64,000 nt of DNA from Chromobotia macracanthus (GCA_036877525.1 JAZGTH010000008.1:4460501-4524500), one strand, 5' to 3'. Shown: positions 27,301-38,266, counted from the stretch's first letter. Numbers and translations: made by a program. Notes: generated from the letters alone by a model not told the origin.

Positions 27301-27866
27301 ACAAGATGCTTTATAAAAAACAGGTTTTCTTATATTTCCTCATTATTTATCTATACAAGAGAGGAATTACCAGCTGGAAGAAGCCAACACGAATGGCAAG
27401 TTCTTCTTTCTTGTCATTTTTGGACCTGCAAATAAAAATATGTGGTGCTTCATTAAATGTGAGAAACCAACCAACTTCCACGATCAAATGGAGAAAAGAA
27501 AGCATATATCATACTTCATATTCTTGTTAGATGATGCCATTGTCCTGTGTTAAGATAAAAAACACTTTCAGTTATGGGTGCCCCAGTTAATGAGAAGAAA
27601 TTATCAATGATTTATTTTGGAAAAAATATAAACAGATATGTTGAAAAAAAGCAGAACTTACATATAATCACCATTTTTTCCTGTAACATAAAATCAACAT
27701 TTTCATACATGTCTGCATTTAATGAATTATGTAGTAAAATATTTAAGCATTGCAAAAAACAACAACTAATAAACAGTTTACCCTCATCTGAAAATTCATA
27801 ACCATCATTTTCCTGACCAAACCTCTTGACACTCCGCAGCTTCACAGTGCCTGGCATGGTTCTCAC
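18353..27866 (-). CDS. abcb11: Bile salt export pump ABCB11, 27 coding exons
   Basis: Canalicular ABC transporter exporting bile salts. Minus-strand exons: 27866-27782, 27544-27515, 27425-27371, 27071-26827, 26351-26264, 26135-26002, 25790-25619, 25220-25096, 24918-24744, 24568-24455, 24097-23987, 23873-23748, 23659-23456, 23317-23147, 23036-22835, 22351-22270, 22128-21999, 21903-21742, 21656-21552, 21368-21207, 21124-20921, 20841-20600, 20494-20338, 19749-19552, 19460-19254, 18789-18643, 18553-18353. Order is TMD1-NBD1-linker-TMD2-NBD2; Walker A GPSGAGKST and GSSGCGKST, signatures MSGGQKQR and LSRGQKQR. ABCB11 is indicated by VKLRSVKRFG and ENDGYE at the N-terminus, DMATSALDNESE in NBD1 and the C-terminal KLVTTGAPIS. 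Two oddities: the exon 1/2 junction is out of frame by one base, and the exon ending at 23456 has a GC donor. The duplicate (a or b) is not determined. Confidence 0.96.
24723..24738. repeat. (GT)n microsatellite in an abcb11 intron
   Basis: Eight GT units, lying immediately next to the donor of the exon 24918-24744. Confidence 0.9.
25574..25593. repeat. (CT)n microsatellite in an abcb11 intron
   Basis: A CT run after a longer pyrimidine-rich ctgtctctctat stretch, within about 30 bases of the exon 25790-25619 donor. Confidence 0.9.
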
Positions 27867-27984
27867 CGCTCTTTAAATTTTAAACAAATGTTTGCCATTA
27901 GGAAAAGAAATGCAATAATATGGGATTAATGCTTCAGAAATCTTCTGTATCATTTCAAATTTCAACCCACCAGTGAAAACTTAC

Positions 27985-28165
27985 CTGACTAATCCAAAAG
28001 TGACACGTCTTTGGGAATTGCACCAAGAAATAAAACACTGGGGTTTTAGTTGAAAGGATTATCTTGCTGTAAAAATGTTCCCAGGATACTCCTAAAATCC
28101 AAGTATCATTATGATGAAGTCTGGATAGATTGTTAGCTTCCAGAATGAAACAGAGTGATGTGCAT
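27985..28165 (-). other. abcb11: Probable untranslated first exon of abcb11
   Basis: The minus strand has a strong donor (GTCAG|GTAAGT, exon end at 27985) about 120 bases upstream of the coding-exon ATG. The exon start is set only by the TATA-like sequence near 28193. The usual human gene also begins with an untranslated exon. The following acceptor near 27880 is weak, so this exon call is tentative. Confidence 0.5.
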
Positions 28166-28192
28166 TGGGGAAGCTCTCAGTCTTTACTAACA

Positions 28193-28235
28193 ATATATGT
28201 GATGATTGGTTTGGCTCAGGTGAGGTAACTGTCCT
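28193..28235 (-). promoter_or_regulatory. abcb11 core promoter with IR-1 nuclear-receptor motif
   Basis: Reading the minus strand: an imperfect inverted repeat with one-base spacer, AGGACA-G-TTACCT (28235-28223), then a CCAAT box (28209-28205), then a TATA-like ATATAT (28198-28193). The IR-1 lies about 60-70 bases before the expected start. Mammalian ABCB11 is induced by bile acids through FXR/RXR at an IR-1 close upstream of its start, so this is a good candidate FXR element. The function is inference; the motif and spacing are seen. Confidence 0.55.
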
Positions 28236-28550
28236 GCAGGTTTGTCCTGTCCAAGAGGGTTGAATGACCCCCTTCTACAAACACCGGCACAAGATAACAG
28301 TAAAAAAAAAAATCAAGTTAACTTTTGGCAAAATATTCACAATATATCATAATGTGTCCACAGCTATGCATTGTAAACCCTAATAACATTTACATGAAAA
28401 TTCTCAAACCTTTATTTACTTAATGTGATATTCACAGAGAGAGAGAGAGCCAATACAATTACCCACAGTTTATACAGAGGAACAGAAAACTGTACTTCTG
28501 GTAGGACCTTTTATTTGCATGGAGAGAAATAGAATGTATAGGTATTAAAT

Positions 28551-28816
28551 ACCAAAGGAAACACTAGCCACCCTATCATAACTTCTCATCTTGTCTCTAG
28601 TAGCAGAATGCAATGTTCACTTGTAAATGTAGCTTTGTAGACTTGGCTTATCGGCTCACAAGGCAAAACGTTCAATGCTCTCGTCCTTTTGTAAGTCGCT
28701 TTGGATAAAATGTAAATGTAAACTTCACACAACAATCACCAAAGGAAATAGTAGCCACCCTATCATAAATTCACACAACAAACTCCAAAGGAAACACTAA
28801 CCATCCTATCATAACT
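28551..28816. repeat. Three copies of a ~32-bp repeat upstream of abcb11
   Basis: Copies at 28551-28583, 28739-28769 and 28785-28816 share a ccaaaggaaa start and a ccctatcataa core (one copy reads catcctatcataa). The last two are spaced 46 bases apart. They flank a short LINE/SINE tail and may be remnants of one repetitive element. Confidence 0.75.
28690..28722 (+). mobile_element. Short LINE/SINE tail fragment
   Basis: tgtaagtcgctttggataaa followed by atgtaaatgtaa matches the 3' tail of the LINE copy in the mast3 intron, lacking the gcgtctgctaaatg segment. It is a heavily truncated retroposon. Confidence 0.65.
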
Positions 28817-28837
28817 TTACATAACAAAACTATGTAC

Positions 28838-29592
28838 TGTTACGACCCCCTGTGCTCCCCTTAGGCCTTTCTTTGTCAGTGAACAGGCAGGGATTGGCAT
28901 GAGTGGCTCAGTTAGGTAAATAGGTACACCTGGGGCATGGGTGCTTGTATGCCAGTGTTTTTTTCTACATAGGAGACTGGGTTGTTGGTCTTGGGGGGGA
29001 AGATCAGACGCTTTGGTCTCTCTTGCACTTTGGGTTTTGTTCTTCCCTCTTTAATATATTAATCCTTTATTGAATTTAAACACAAACAGTACTGTGAAAA
29101 AGTCTTAGGCACATTATTATTTTCATACCCAAAAATGGTTTTAAGCAAGTTATTTATATATTTTGTTGTAGTGTCAGTAGAAATTATAAGATTACATTTC
29201 CAAACATTCTTTTTGCCATTAACTGTAATAATCCAGTGAGATTTTTGTATGCACAAGGAGACTGACAACAGCCAGTGCTCTATAGAGAGATCTGATCTCA
29301 CAATCATCGAGTCTGTCTGTGATTACATTATGAACCAACAGACAAAAACAAGAGATATAAATAACTTCTTTAAAACCATTTTTGGGTGTGAAAATACTAA
29401 TGTGCCTTATACAAAAAGACTTTTGCACAGTACTGTATATTTAATATGTTTTTGGTTTTTTTGCTTTTTCCCCTAGACAAAGAACATTTTTATTTTCAGT
29501 TTTTTTCCAATAAATTATAAATTATTTAAACCCTATTTTGTTGCCTGTCTCCCTTTTTATGTTGCGGTTTGGGAACGAGCTAGACCATAACA
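28838..29592. mobile_element. Probable solo LTR, interrupted by a Tc1-like element
   Basis: The segment begins TGTTACGACC and ends CATAACA, the TG...CA form of LTR ends, and is flanked by gtac (28834-28837) and gtat (29593-29596), a near-perfect 4-bp target duplication. An AATAAA lies near its right end (about 29508-29514). Removing the nested Tc1-like insertion (29087-29435) leaves about 406 bp, a normal Gypsy/ERV-type LTR size. No internal gag-pol sequence is present, so it is read as a recombined solo LTR. Confidence 0.6.
29087..29435. mobile_element. Defective Tc1/mariner element, 349 bp, nested in the LTR
   Basis: Terminal inverted repeats of about 60 bp begin CAGTACTGTG and end CACAGTACTG; both arms include (a/t)aaaacca(t)tttttgg near their inner part. 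A plus-strand remnant reads IERSDLTIIESV, resembling the DLNxIE region of Tc1 transposase. Most of the transposase is deleted, so it cannot move by itself. TA follows the right end; the left TA is altered. Confidence 0.75.
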
Positions 29593-30960
29593 GTATAACA
29601 AACAATATCAATATTATTTGAACAATAGAGACATTCTGTCAATTCTTATCAACAGCTATTTAAATGCTCATACAAATGCTCAAACAACTATTCTCCACAG
29701 CCACATATTTTGTATTTGACCTTTTTGTATCTGAGTTATTCAACTATATTTACATTTAAGCCCAAAAAGTGCAAAATACATAGAACTGTGAGTTTTGGTT
29801 TGAAAATGTGGCATTTCACAATGTTTATTAAAGCATTATGGTTGTAATGAATGGCAACTTCTAGTTTTTCAGTGTGCTTACATCCTTTAAAAATGTAAGA
29901 TCTGGTCTAGGTCATGAATGTGATACAGTCTGAAGATAAAATTGTAGGTCATGCAGGGTAATTATGATATCATTTACATAACCAAATCACACCATATAAG
30001 ACATGATATTGATGAGTAGAGTCTTGTAGGTTTTACTGTTAAATGTTTCAGATTACGTCCATAATACTAAAGATCATGGCGGATCTAAATGTGACCAGAT
30101 GCAGTTCATGGAATTGTTTCACTGGACTGAAGCAAGGCAAAGGGTTGTTAGGTCATTGCCCTTACCATGCTTCTGTTCTGCAAGCACAGGACACGACTGC
30201 CCCTTCATGCGCTTTAAAATCAACAAGTTTGGAAGGACAATGATCTTCACAAATCCTCGTGTGAACACAAGAATAAAGTGAGGATAAACAAACCTCATCA
30301 ATGAATCAGAATCAAATACTGTACATTAATAATAAACATGTGTGATGCTTCTACGTTGTGTGTACATTTATACTTTAATGTAAATAGCCACTTATTTATA
30401 TTAACATTACAGGTGTTGTTTGGTGAAGTTTGTAAATACATCAATAATCATTTCATTCTTCACATTTCTTAATTAAATTGTCTGTGTAAGAAAAAGTGTT
30501 GGCGATCTTATTAGGATGTGGACTAATCATGGGAAAGAAATACTCCACACAATACCAAATCTGTATATTGTCCTCAAAGTTCTTGATAAAATATAACTTA
30601 CAGTGAAAGACTTATGGGTTTAATTTGGGATTCTGCAATTCCATTTTATGAATTTTATGAATTATTTCCAAACAGCTCTGCTCATGCAACCTTGGCCACT
30701 CCTCTCATTGCATTGTAAAAGCGTTATTTAGTTTAAATGAAGACTTGACTTGAAACCTAAACTTATTAGAGTTTCATTGTTATCTAAAAGGATCACACCT
30801 GCAGACCTTATTTCTGTTTTTATTACTCTGTTGCCGAGACTTAGTTTACCTTCATTCTAGTTGGTACATGTTTGTCTTGTACAATTGCGCCCTCTGCTGC
30901 CAAACATGAGATGTAGCGTCCAAAAAAATATAATAAAAACACGTTTTGGGCGCCATGTAA
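29593..30960. other. Intergenic spacer between abcb11 and dhrs9
   Basis: AT-rich sequence without a convincing exon. The short frames near 30043-30300 overlap one another on both strands and show no family resemblance. Confidence 0.6.
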
Positions 30961-30965
30961 ATTTG

Positions 30966-31020
30966 CTACGTCATCTGGGAGATAAACGTTGCACAAACGT
31001 TGGGAGGTGGGGAGTATATA
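30966..31020 (+). promoter_or_regulatory. dhrs9 promoter: CRE-like half site, C/EBP-like site, TATA box
   Basis: In order: tacgtca (CRE-like, about 30967), two copies of aaacgttg around gttgcacaa (C/EBP-like, about 30983-31002), then a tatata TATA box at 31015-31020. Transcription would begin near 31045, feeding the untranslated exon that ends with CAG|GTGGAT at 31124. Motif roles are inferred from consensus only. Confidence 0.5.
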
Positions 31021-31044
31021 TTTCACAAACGCTTGATATCTCGA

Positions 31045-31124
31045 CTTTGCTCAAGATAATAGTCTGCTGGCACTCTGCAGTCAAACCATCGCCAACGCAG
31101 TCTTGACTGTGAAGAATCTTACAG
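31045..31124 (+). other. dhrs9: Probable untranslated first exon of dhrs9
   Basis: Lies about 25-30 bases after the TATA box and ends in a donor-like CAG|GTGGAT. It would join the acceptor taacag at 31761-31766, two bases before the dhrs9 start codon. The 5' limit is only estimated. Confidence 0.5.
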
Positions 31125-31768
31125 GTGGATACAATGTATTTTTATACTTTCTAGTTTGAAAATGACTTTTAATTGTTTACGTCCGCTATTTAAAAACGCT
31201 TTTCTTGGGCTTGTTTGTTTGTATTAAGTCTCTAAACTTAATAGTTTAGTTTAAGGTTGTGTACTTAACACAACCTAAATATCCATAAGATCTGTAAAAC
31301 CCTGTAATGTAAAACTTGATTTAAGTCGCATTTTCCATCTAAATGATCAAAATACTGTTTTGTTTACTCATTTTTTTATCTTGTAAAGCTCTTTGTGAAG
31401 TAGCTAATCGGAATTGGACTAGAATTATGAAACTGGTTAGGACCCTAAACAGAGATCAAGCTAGCGTCGTCTTCTAGTCCATTCTTAAACTCATGCACAC
31501 CTACTTGATCATAATAATTGCCCTCATTTTACATAATTTTTATCATTTTTGGGTCATGTGATAAACATAACATGTTACAATAATACATCTGTTTTGAAGA
31601 AATGATTATGACAAAGGAAGCAACTCTAATGAAAGCATGATAATAGGTTTTCCATGTATGGCTAGTTGTGTTACAAGTGTGATCAGTTAGGAGAGTTGTA
31701 CCAAAGACCACAGTTAAACCCTTGGTTGCATGCTTTTCATGTGTTTTGTGCTGTATGTTTTAACAGGC

Positions 31769-33363
31769 ATGTTTCTTTACGTTTGCGGGTTGGTGGTCCT
31801 GTATTACATTGTGAGATGGTACCGGGAGCGAGAGAGAGTTACAGACAGAGGGAATAAGTATGTTTACATCACAGGGTGTGACTCTGGCTTTGGAAAGCTC
31901 CTGGCAATCCATCTGGATAAGTGTGGTTTCTGTGTGGTGGCAGCGTGCTTGACAGAGAAGGGAGAAGAGGAGCTGAAAAAGTCATGTTCATCTCGAGTGT
32001 CTACCATCCATCTCGATGTGACAAAATCTGAGAGCATTGATAAAGCGTTCACTTTTATTAAGAACCTGGTTGGTGAGAAGGGTAAGGATTATGTTTTCTC
32101 TGGTATTGAAAAGTAAACAACTCAAAATCTGTTTTAGTCAGTGTGTTCTGGGTTTGTTTTGGAGTTTAGTGCAAAATATCAGCAGTTAAACCTAATATCA
32201 AGAGTAAAAGTTTTCAGTGAGCCTGAAATGGTGACTGGTGTACTTGATTTTTCTGGCAGATTTACTTCTACTAAACTTCCTGGGAAAAGCTTTTAAGGGC
32301 CATTGTTGCAAAATCTATATAAACACAAGCAATACTGTTTAATTTTTTTTAATAAAAAACATTTTTGTTTTATTTTATTGTTTGTAATGAGAAAAAAGTT
32401 GATTACTATTGATGTCTGACCAATAAAAATACTGTTACAAAATACTGTGGCAGGTTTATGGGCTTTGGTGAATAATGCTGGTGTAGCTGTACCATCGGGG
32501 CCTAATGATTGGCTGACACTCCAAGACTACAGGACAATGCTGGAGGTTAACCTTAATGGGGTTATTGGTGTGACCCTCAGTGTTCTGCCACTCATCAAAA
32601 AGGCCAGAGGTCGTGTGGTGAACGTAGCGAGTGTGTTCGGAAGAATCAGCCCGTTCGGTGGACCATATTCTGTGTCCAAATATGGTGTGGAGGCATTTAA
32701 TGACACACTCAGGTAGAGTAAAAATGTGTAGTAGATTTAACAGCCATCGAGAGTCAATACAGTGTGTTTTTAATCCAGTCTGTTGCTTTTTTATTTAGGA
32801 GGGGCCTGTGTTATTTTGGTGTGAAAGTTCTGTGCATTGAACCTGGATTCTTCAAAACCAATGTGACAGACATTGAGCTTCAAATCAGAAATGTGAGGAA
32901 GCTTTGGGACAAGATTCCAGCAGAGACCAAAGAGGACTATGGAGAGGATTACATTGAAAAAGGTAAATGTTCCAGTGAATTTTTTGTTTCTTAGTGTGTA
33001 ATGTGTATATTGTGTAATATGTATTTTATATTAATTGGAAGGTGGAATATGCATTTTAAGCTATTTTTATATATGCGGTATATATGTTTGAGTGTCCACA
33101 TACTTTGATTTTATTTTCTCCTTTGTTTGACTCAATCAGTGGAACGTTTGATGAAAGAGAAGTTCTCTAACATGCCTGACGGTGATCTGATGAAAGTGGT
33201 GAACTGCATGGAGCATGCGGTTTCAGCTGTCCGTCCTCGAACCCGTTATTCCCCAGGGTGGGATGCCAAGTTCTTCTGGTTGCCCCTCTCTTACATGCCC
33301 ACCTGCATCTCTGACTACCTGCTGCTCAAAGATGCTGTGAGACCAGCTAAATGTGTGGTCTGA
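31769..33363 (+). CDS. dhrs9: Dehydrogenase/reductase SDR family member 9 (retinol dehydrogenase type)
   Basis: NAD-dependent short-chain dehydrogenase of the RDH/DHRS9 group, expected on microsomal membranes and acting on retinol and hydroxysteroids. Exons: 31769-32081, 32454-32712, 32799-32962, 33140-33363; phase is kept throughout, giving 319 residues, the same length as human DHRS9. An N-terminal hydrophobic anchor (residues 2-17) is followed by the cofactor motif TGCDSGFG (35-42), VNNAG (110-114), Ser164 and the catalytic YSVSK (Tyr176, Lys180). The C-terminal FFWLPLSYMP and DYLLLK match DHRS9. The start is the first ATG after an acceptor at 31766. Adjacent, divergent abcb11 matches the mammalian ABCB11-DHRS9 neighbourhood. 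A close RDH relative is the only real alternative. Confidence 0.92.
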
Positions 33364-34995
33364 ATACCCTTTAGCCAATCAGCAATTAGACAGCAGTGCT
33401 GTTTCATGTTCTTTGCCTGTGCTAGTAGCTGGATGATTTTATAATGGCACCATGGGCAAAACTGGCACAAAGCCTTCTGCAGTTAAAACATTAACTGGCA
33501 TGAATATCAGTAAAGGCACATATTCCTTTGGTTAAGTGCCATCAGTAGTCACCTTCACAAACAGGTTCAAACTTGTTTCTTTGTTGATTTAGTTTAATTT
33601 GACTTTGAAAATGCACCATAATTCAGCATAAATCGAAACCTTAGTTCAGTTTATGACATCTCTGAAGTTTAAAAGCCAACGGGCTCACCTTTGTAACAAT
33701 CAAAGAGTTAACAGAATGAAAGAGTACGAAACAGGAGCACGTCTAGTTCATAGCCAATCAGTTTAAAGACTAAAGGTCAGGAAATCAAGATGTCAAGGTT
33801 TAGTTAATACAAGTCTGTGGCCTTGACTTGTTGATAGGAGAACACTTTGAAATGTTGCACAGTAGTGTTTATAGAAATTCTATTGGCTATTGGAGTTACT
33901 ATTGGCTGATTCTTAGGCTATTCACAGGCACTGTTCCTGCTGTCTGCAAAAGGTGTAATTGGTTAATCATGTCAAAGTATAGTGTATCTTTAAACACCAA
34001 AGCTGATTATTTTAATATCCAGTGTAGTTATTGATTGTGTGACTATAATCATTTGATATTGTGCCATACATCATTATCTTGTGTAATATATATATAATAT
34101 AATTGTGCAATTGTGATACGTGATATGAAGGGTCCCAAAATTATTTGGTTTAATTGCACCGGAGTGATTTTCAAACCCAGAGTTCAAAACTTTAATGCCT
34201 TGGTGGCTGTATCATGAGTATAAAACACGCTACATTTACGTAATACATTACACGTTGTTCTGTTTTTGTAATGTTGTAATGAGACAATGTTATCAACAGA
34301 ACTTTTTTTGCCACGTTGTTTTGGTTTGCCTGTGTAATGGCACCATCAAGGGGCTAGGCAATGCATGAAGGAACAAGGTATGGCAAAAATGAAAAATCAA
34401 CAACTAAATTAAAAACTAAAATGATTATTTACAATTTTAAGAAAATAATTTCAATTGTTTTTATTTTGCAATATTCCATTATTAAAAGTTGCTATTAAAA
34501 ACATTTACTAATATCCACTTTCACAGAAGTACAGCTGCGTTTTTCTTGTTTAAGTCCTTAATACACTGAAGGAAATACAGGTTCAGTGTCACCAGCCACA
34601 TGCAGATTGATCTGCGTTGTCTGCTCTAATTTAACCTAATGAGCTAACAAACGTGTTATTGCGTGTTTGCAAAAGTTATCGATGATTTAAAACAATGCCT
34701 ATTTTTTACTTGGTTATAAAAAAAATCTTTGGAACTAATGATTTTTGTTTCCAGACATATGAATTTTAGCAATTAGCCATTTTTTTAGGTATTGTCCCAT
34801 TTTTAACTCCAATATTAAAATTCTCAAAAGATAATTGATGCTTTTCCTGTTTTACATATGATTTAAATTTTTAATTCATTGTCAAACTGACATTTTAATG
34901 CTGCCATCTATTGCCAAAGTAATACATTCCTTACAGTGCAGAAAAATGCATTGAGCATTTAGAGACAAAAGGAAGAGGTGTTCACAGTAAGACAG
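33364..34995. other. 3' flanks of dhrs9 and atp5f1b (convergent), no gene seen
   Basis: AT-rich tail-to-tail spacer. The proximal part must hold the dhrs9 3' UTR, but I find no canonical AATAAA close to its stop. The 68-codon frame at 33828-34034 is not recognisable. Confidence 0.5.
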
Positions 34996-35001
34996 TTTAT
35001 T
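34996..35001 (-). terminator. Polyadenylation signal AATAAA for atp5f1b
   Basis: The minus strand reads AATAAA about 146 bases after the atp5f1b stop codon, giving the short 3' UTR expected for this highly expressed housekeeping gene. Confidence 0.65.
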
Positions 35002-35146
35002 TCCATCTTGATTAATTGGAAACATTAAATAGAACTTTCAGGATGACCAGCGATAGATACAATTTTGCATTTTTAATATGACATTACAAACCAAGTGCTC
35101 CGCCCTCTCGTTCAGCCCACCCCTTACACATGTAAAACAGACTTAT

Positions 35147-38100
35147 TTACGAATGTTCCTCAGCCAGTTTCTCTGCCTTCTGGACGACCTCCTCAATGGG
35201 CCCCACCATGTAGAAAGCCTGCTCTGGTAGTGCATCATACTCACCTAGGGAAAAGCAACACTATGAGTAACACTGAACAAGCATGAATAAAAGGGAGCTG
35301 GACTACTACATTACCACAAAGAAAAATAGCTACTAGAATAGACCTAACAGAACCAATAGGATGACCAAGACTTACCAGCAAGAATAGCCTTAAAGCCTTT
35401 GATTGTGTCTTTTAGGGGCACAAGCTTGCCCAAATGTCCAGTGAAGACCTCAGCAACCTGGAAGGGCTGGGACAGGAACCTCTGGATTTTACGGGCACGT
35501 GCCACAGTCAACTTGTCCTCCTCAGACAACTCATCCATACCCAGAATAGCAATGATATCCTGCAGGGACTTGTAGTCCTAGAATAAAGAATGAAGAGTGA
35601 TGAATTGTACTTCAAATGTGAGGAACCCAGAAGAACCCCAAATTTGTTTTTGCTTACCTGGAGAATCTTCTGGACACCACGGGCTACATCATAATGCTCA
35701 GTTCCTACAATGTTGGGGTCCATGATTCGGGAGGTGGAGTCCAATGGGTCCACAGCAGGGTAGATACCCAGCTCAGCGATGGCACGAGACAACACAGTGG
35801 TGGCATCCAAGTGAGCAAATGTGGTAGCGGGGGCAGGATCAGTCAAGTCATCAGCAGGCACATAGATGGCCTATGAAAAACAAAAGACTTGATGGTAAAC
35901 TTAAAAGCTTCAGCAAACAGTACTGTAGTTTATGAAGAGAACCAAGAACCAAGACTATATGTTGTCAGCTAAGGTAGTGTACCTGCACAGATGTGATTGA
36001 GCCTTTCTTGGTTGTTGTAATTCTCTCCTGCATGGTACCCATGTCGGTGGCCAGAGTTGGCTGATAACCCACAGCAGAGGGGATACGGCCCAGCAGGGCA
36101 GACACCTAAATTAAAAAGCAGAATGAACCAATTACACCCTCAGTCGGGGTAGAAAAATGTGTCAGGGCAAAACATGGCCAAAAACATCCGTGGAGGTAGG
36201 CAAACAGATGGGTCAAACCACTGACCTCTGATCCAGCCTGGGTGAAGCGGAAAATGTTGTCAATAAAGAGCAGCACATCCTGTCCCTCCTGGTCACGGAA
36301 ATATTCAGCAACAGTCAGTCCAGTCAAAGCCACACGGGCACGGGCACCTGGGGGCTCATTCATCTGTCCGTACACCAGCGCCACCTAACGAGATAAGGAC
36401 ATGACTGCAATTCCTTTCCATTAATTTATGGGTGAGGTACAACTATTAACTCCAGTTACTTGGGCCAAAAGCATAAAGCAATGCCCAAGTTACCTTTGAG
36501 GTGGTGTCCTTCAGGTTGATGACACCAGACTCGATCATCTCATGGTAGAGATCATTTCCCTCACGGGTTCTCTCTCCCACACCAGCAAACACAGAGTAAC
36601 CACCATGAGCCTTAGCCACGTTGTTGATCAGCTCCATAATCAATACAGTCTTTCCCACACCAGCACCACCAAAAAGACCTAAACACAATTGCTAGTTAGT
36701 TTAAACATAGACGTGAGCTTTTAATATATATACGCTCTACCTTTGAAACATTGATATCAATAGATTCCAGGTTGACTGAGCATCACATACCAATTTTGCC
36801 ACCCTTGGCATAGGGGGCCAGCAGGTCCACAACCTTGATTCCTGTGACCAGGATCTCTTGCTCGACACTCATGTCTGTGAATTCTGGGGCCTCAGCATGG
36901 ATGGGAGCAGTCCTGAGGAACAGAGCACAATTTTTGTACTCTAGCTACTGTACCGCTACACATCTCTCTTATAACCAAGCAATATTTACTTCAGTACAGT
37001 ACAGTACAGTGTCCAAGTTACTTGAACAACAAATATGAATCTTTCTGGAAAATGCTGATAAAATTATACTCACTGTTTTGTAGAAATTGGTCCTCTCTCA
37101 TCAATGGGCTCACCAATGACATTCATGATCCTACCCAGTGTCTCAGGTCCCACAGGGATTCTGATGGGGGCACCAGTGTCAAGAACCTTCTGACCACGCA
37201 CCAGTCCCTCAGTACCATCCATAGCAATGGTGCGGACAGTGTTCTCCCCTACAAACAGAAAAACCTTTATTGCTAAAACTTAAACTGCCTAAAAGGGATT
37301 ATTCATTATCACTTTAAACTATAAATGTATTGAATGTATTAAGTTAGAAGTTATTGTTACCCAGATGCTGAGCTACTTCAAGGACCAGCCTGGTGTCACG
37401 GCCGGTCACTTCCAAGGCATTGAGAATGGGGGGCAGACCCTCGTCGAACTGTACGTCCACGACAGCACCGATGACCGCAACGATACGCCCGTTGGCGGTG
37501 GCGGCAGCTGCGGCAGGAGCAGCATAATCCCTGCCTGAAAGAGAAACACACGGAACTGACACGTCAAAAACAACATCGTGATTTATACAAAATTGATTTC
37601 TTCAAAGCCGTGATAAATATGAACATAAATATGAATGAACGTACACCAGTTTCATTCAAAACTGAACTTGATCGTTATGCATTCCTTTCGATATAACCAT
37701 GCATTTGTATGTAATTCTTCACAATCTTTAAATGTAATTGTTTGTAAAGGTCGTCACAATACATAGTTGTTTTATTTTATGTTTATCTGTACTATGACCT
37801 CACGAGCTGAGAGCACTGCTAGCAGCGCGAGCCTCTTCTTCATGACACACAAGGAAGGTCATTCCGCTTTTCTAACAAGTATACATTTCTTGTCTTTATT
37901 ACCTACTCTGCACAGATATGTGAGCCAATCGCCATTGCAAACCAGTATGCTTTAGGTCGATATGGTAAAACCAATCATTGAAAACAATGACGTTTAAACT
38001 TTGCGGCCTGCACTTGCCGTCCGCATGCTCCCATTTAGCTGTCTCGCCGGCGGTGACGTTACTGTCAGAATAGATGCAACCTTTTAAAAATCAACGCTAT

Positions 38101-38214
38101 TTACTTACGAGAAAACAGTGCTGCAGGAGCTCCATTGAGAGCCTTCAGGGGGGTCACCCCGGGCTTGAGAGCCTGCAGAGCCCCGGTGCAGCAGCGTCCC
38201 ACGGCTCCTAACAT
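35147..38214 (-). CDS. atp5f1b: Mitochondrial ATP synthase F1 beta subunit
   Basis: Catalytic beta subunit of the mitochondrial F1Fo ATP synthase (complex V), in the matrix. Minus-strand exons: 38214-38109, 37534-37361, 37248-37074, 36912-36791, 36678-36494, 36384-36226, 36105-35983, 35870-35658, 35577-35376, 35244-35147; 518 residues, phase kept, ten exons as in mammals. The first exon encodes a basic presequence (MLGAVGRCC, later LFSR). The P-loop GGAGVGKT crosses into the exon starting at 36678; catalytic GERTREGND, Walker B region LLFIDNIFRF and the DELSEED lever (about 35535) are intact, and the C-terminus is KLAEEHS. Start: the ATG at 38214, just downstream of a TATA box. An upstream in-frame ATG at 38286 lies outside that transcript. 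Confidence 0.98.
36455..36493 (-). other. Hairpin over the 5' splice site of an atp5f1b intron
   Basis: On the minus strand the donor-side arm GTAACTTGGGC (36493-36483) can pair with GCCCAAGTAAC (36465-36455): ten of eleven bases match around a 17-base loop. The arm starts exactly at the intron's GT. Pairing is read directly; an effect on splicing is inference. Confidence 0.6.
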
Positions 38215-38256
38215 TGTTAAAATGGCTGAAGGTGGAACGGGACAGAAGCTCGCGAG

Positions 38257-38266
38257 CTTATATATA
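38257..38266 (-). promoter_or_regulatory. TATA box of atp5f1b
   Basis: The minus strand reads TATATATAAG about 45-50 bases before the atp5f1b ATG, within a CpG-containing segment (gctcgcgagct). It would place the start near 38230 and give a very short 5' UTR. Confidence 0.65.

Noticed and set aside
30043..30301. Overlapping small frames on both strands, 60-66 codons
   Set aside because: No conserved motif, splice context or codon signal in AT-rich intergenic DNA.
35245..38108. C/D-box snoRNA (SNORD59 type, known from mammalian ATP5F1B introns)
   Set aside because: I read the short introns between the coding exons on the gene strand and found no RTGATGA box C paired with a CTGA box D.
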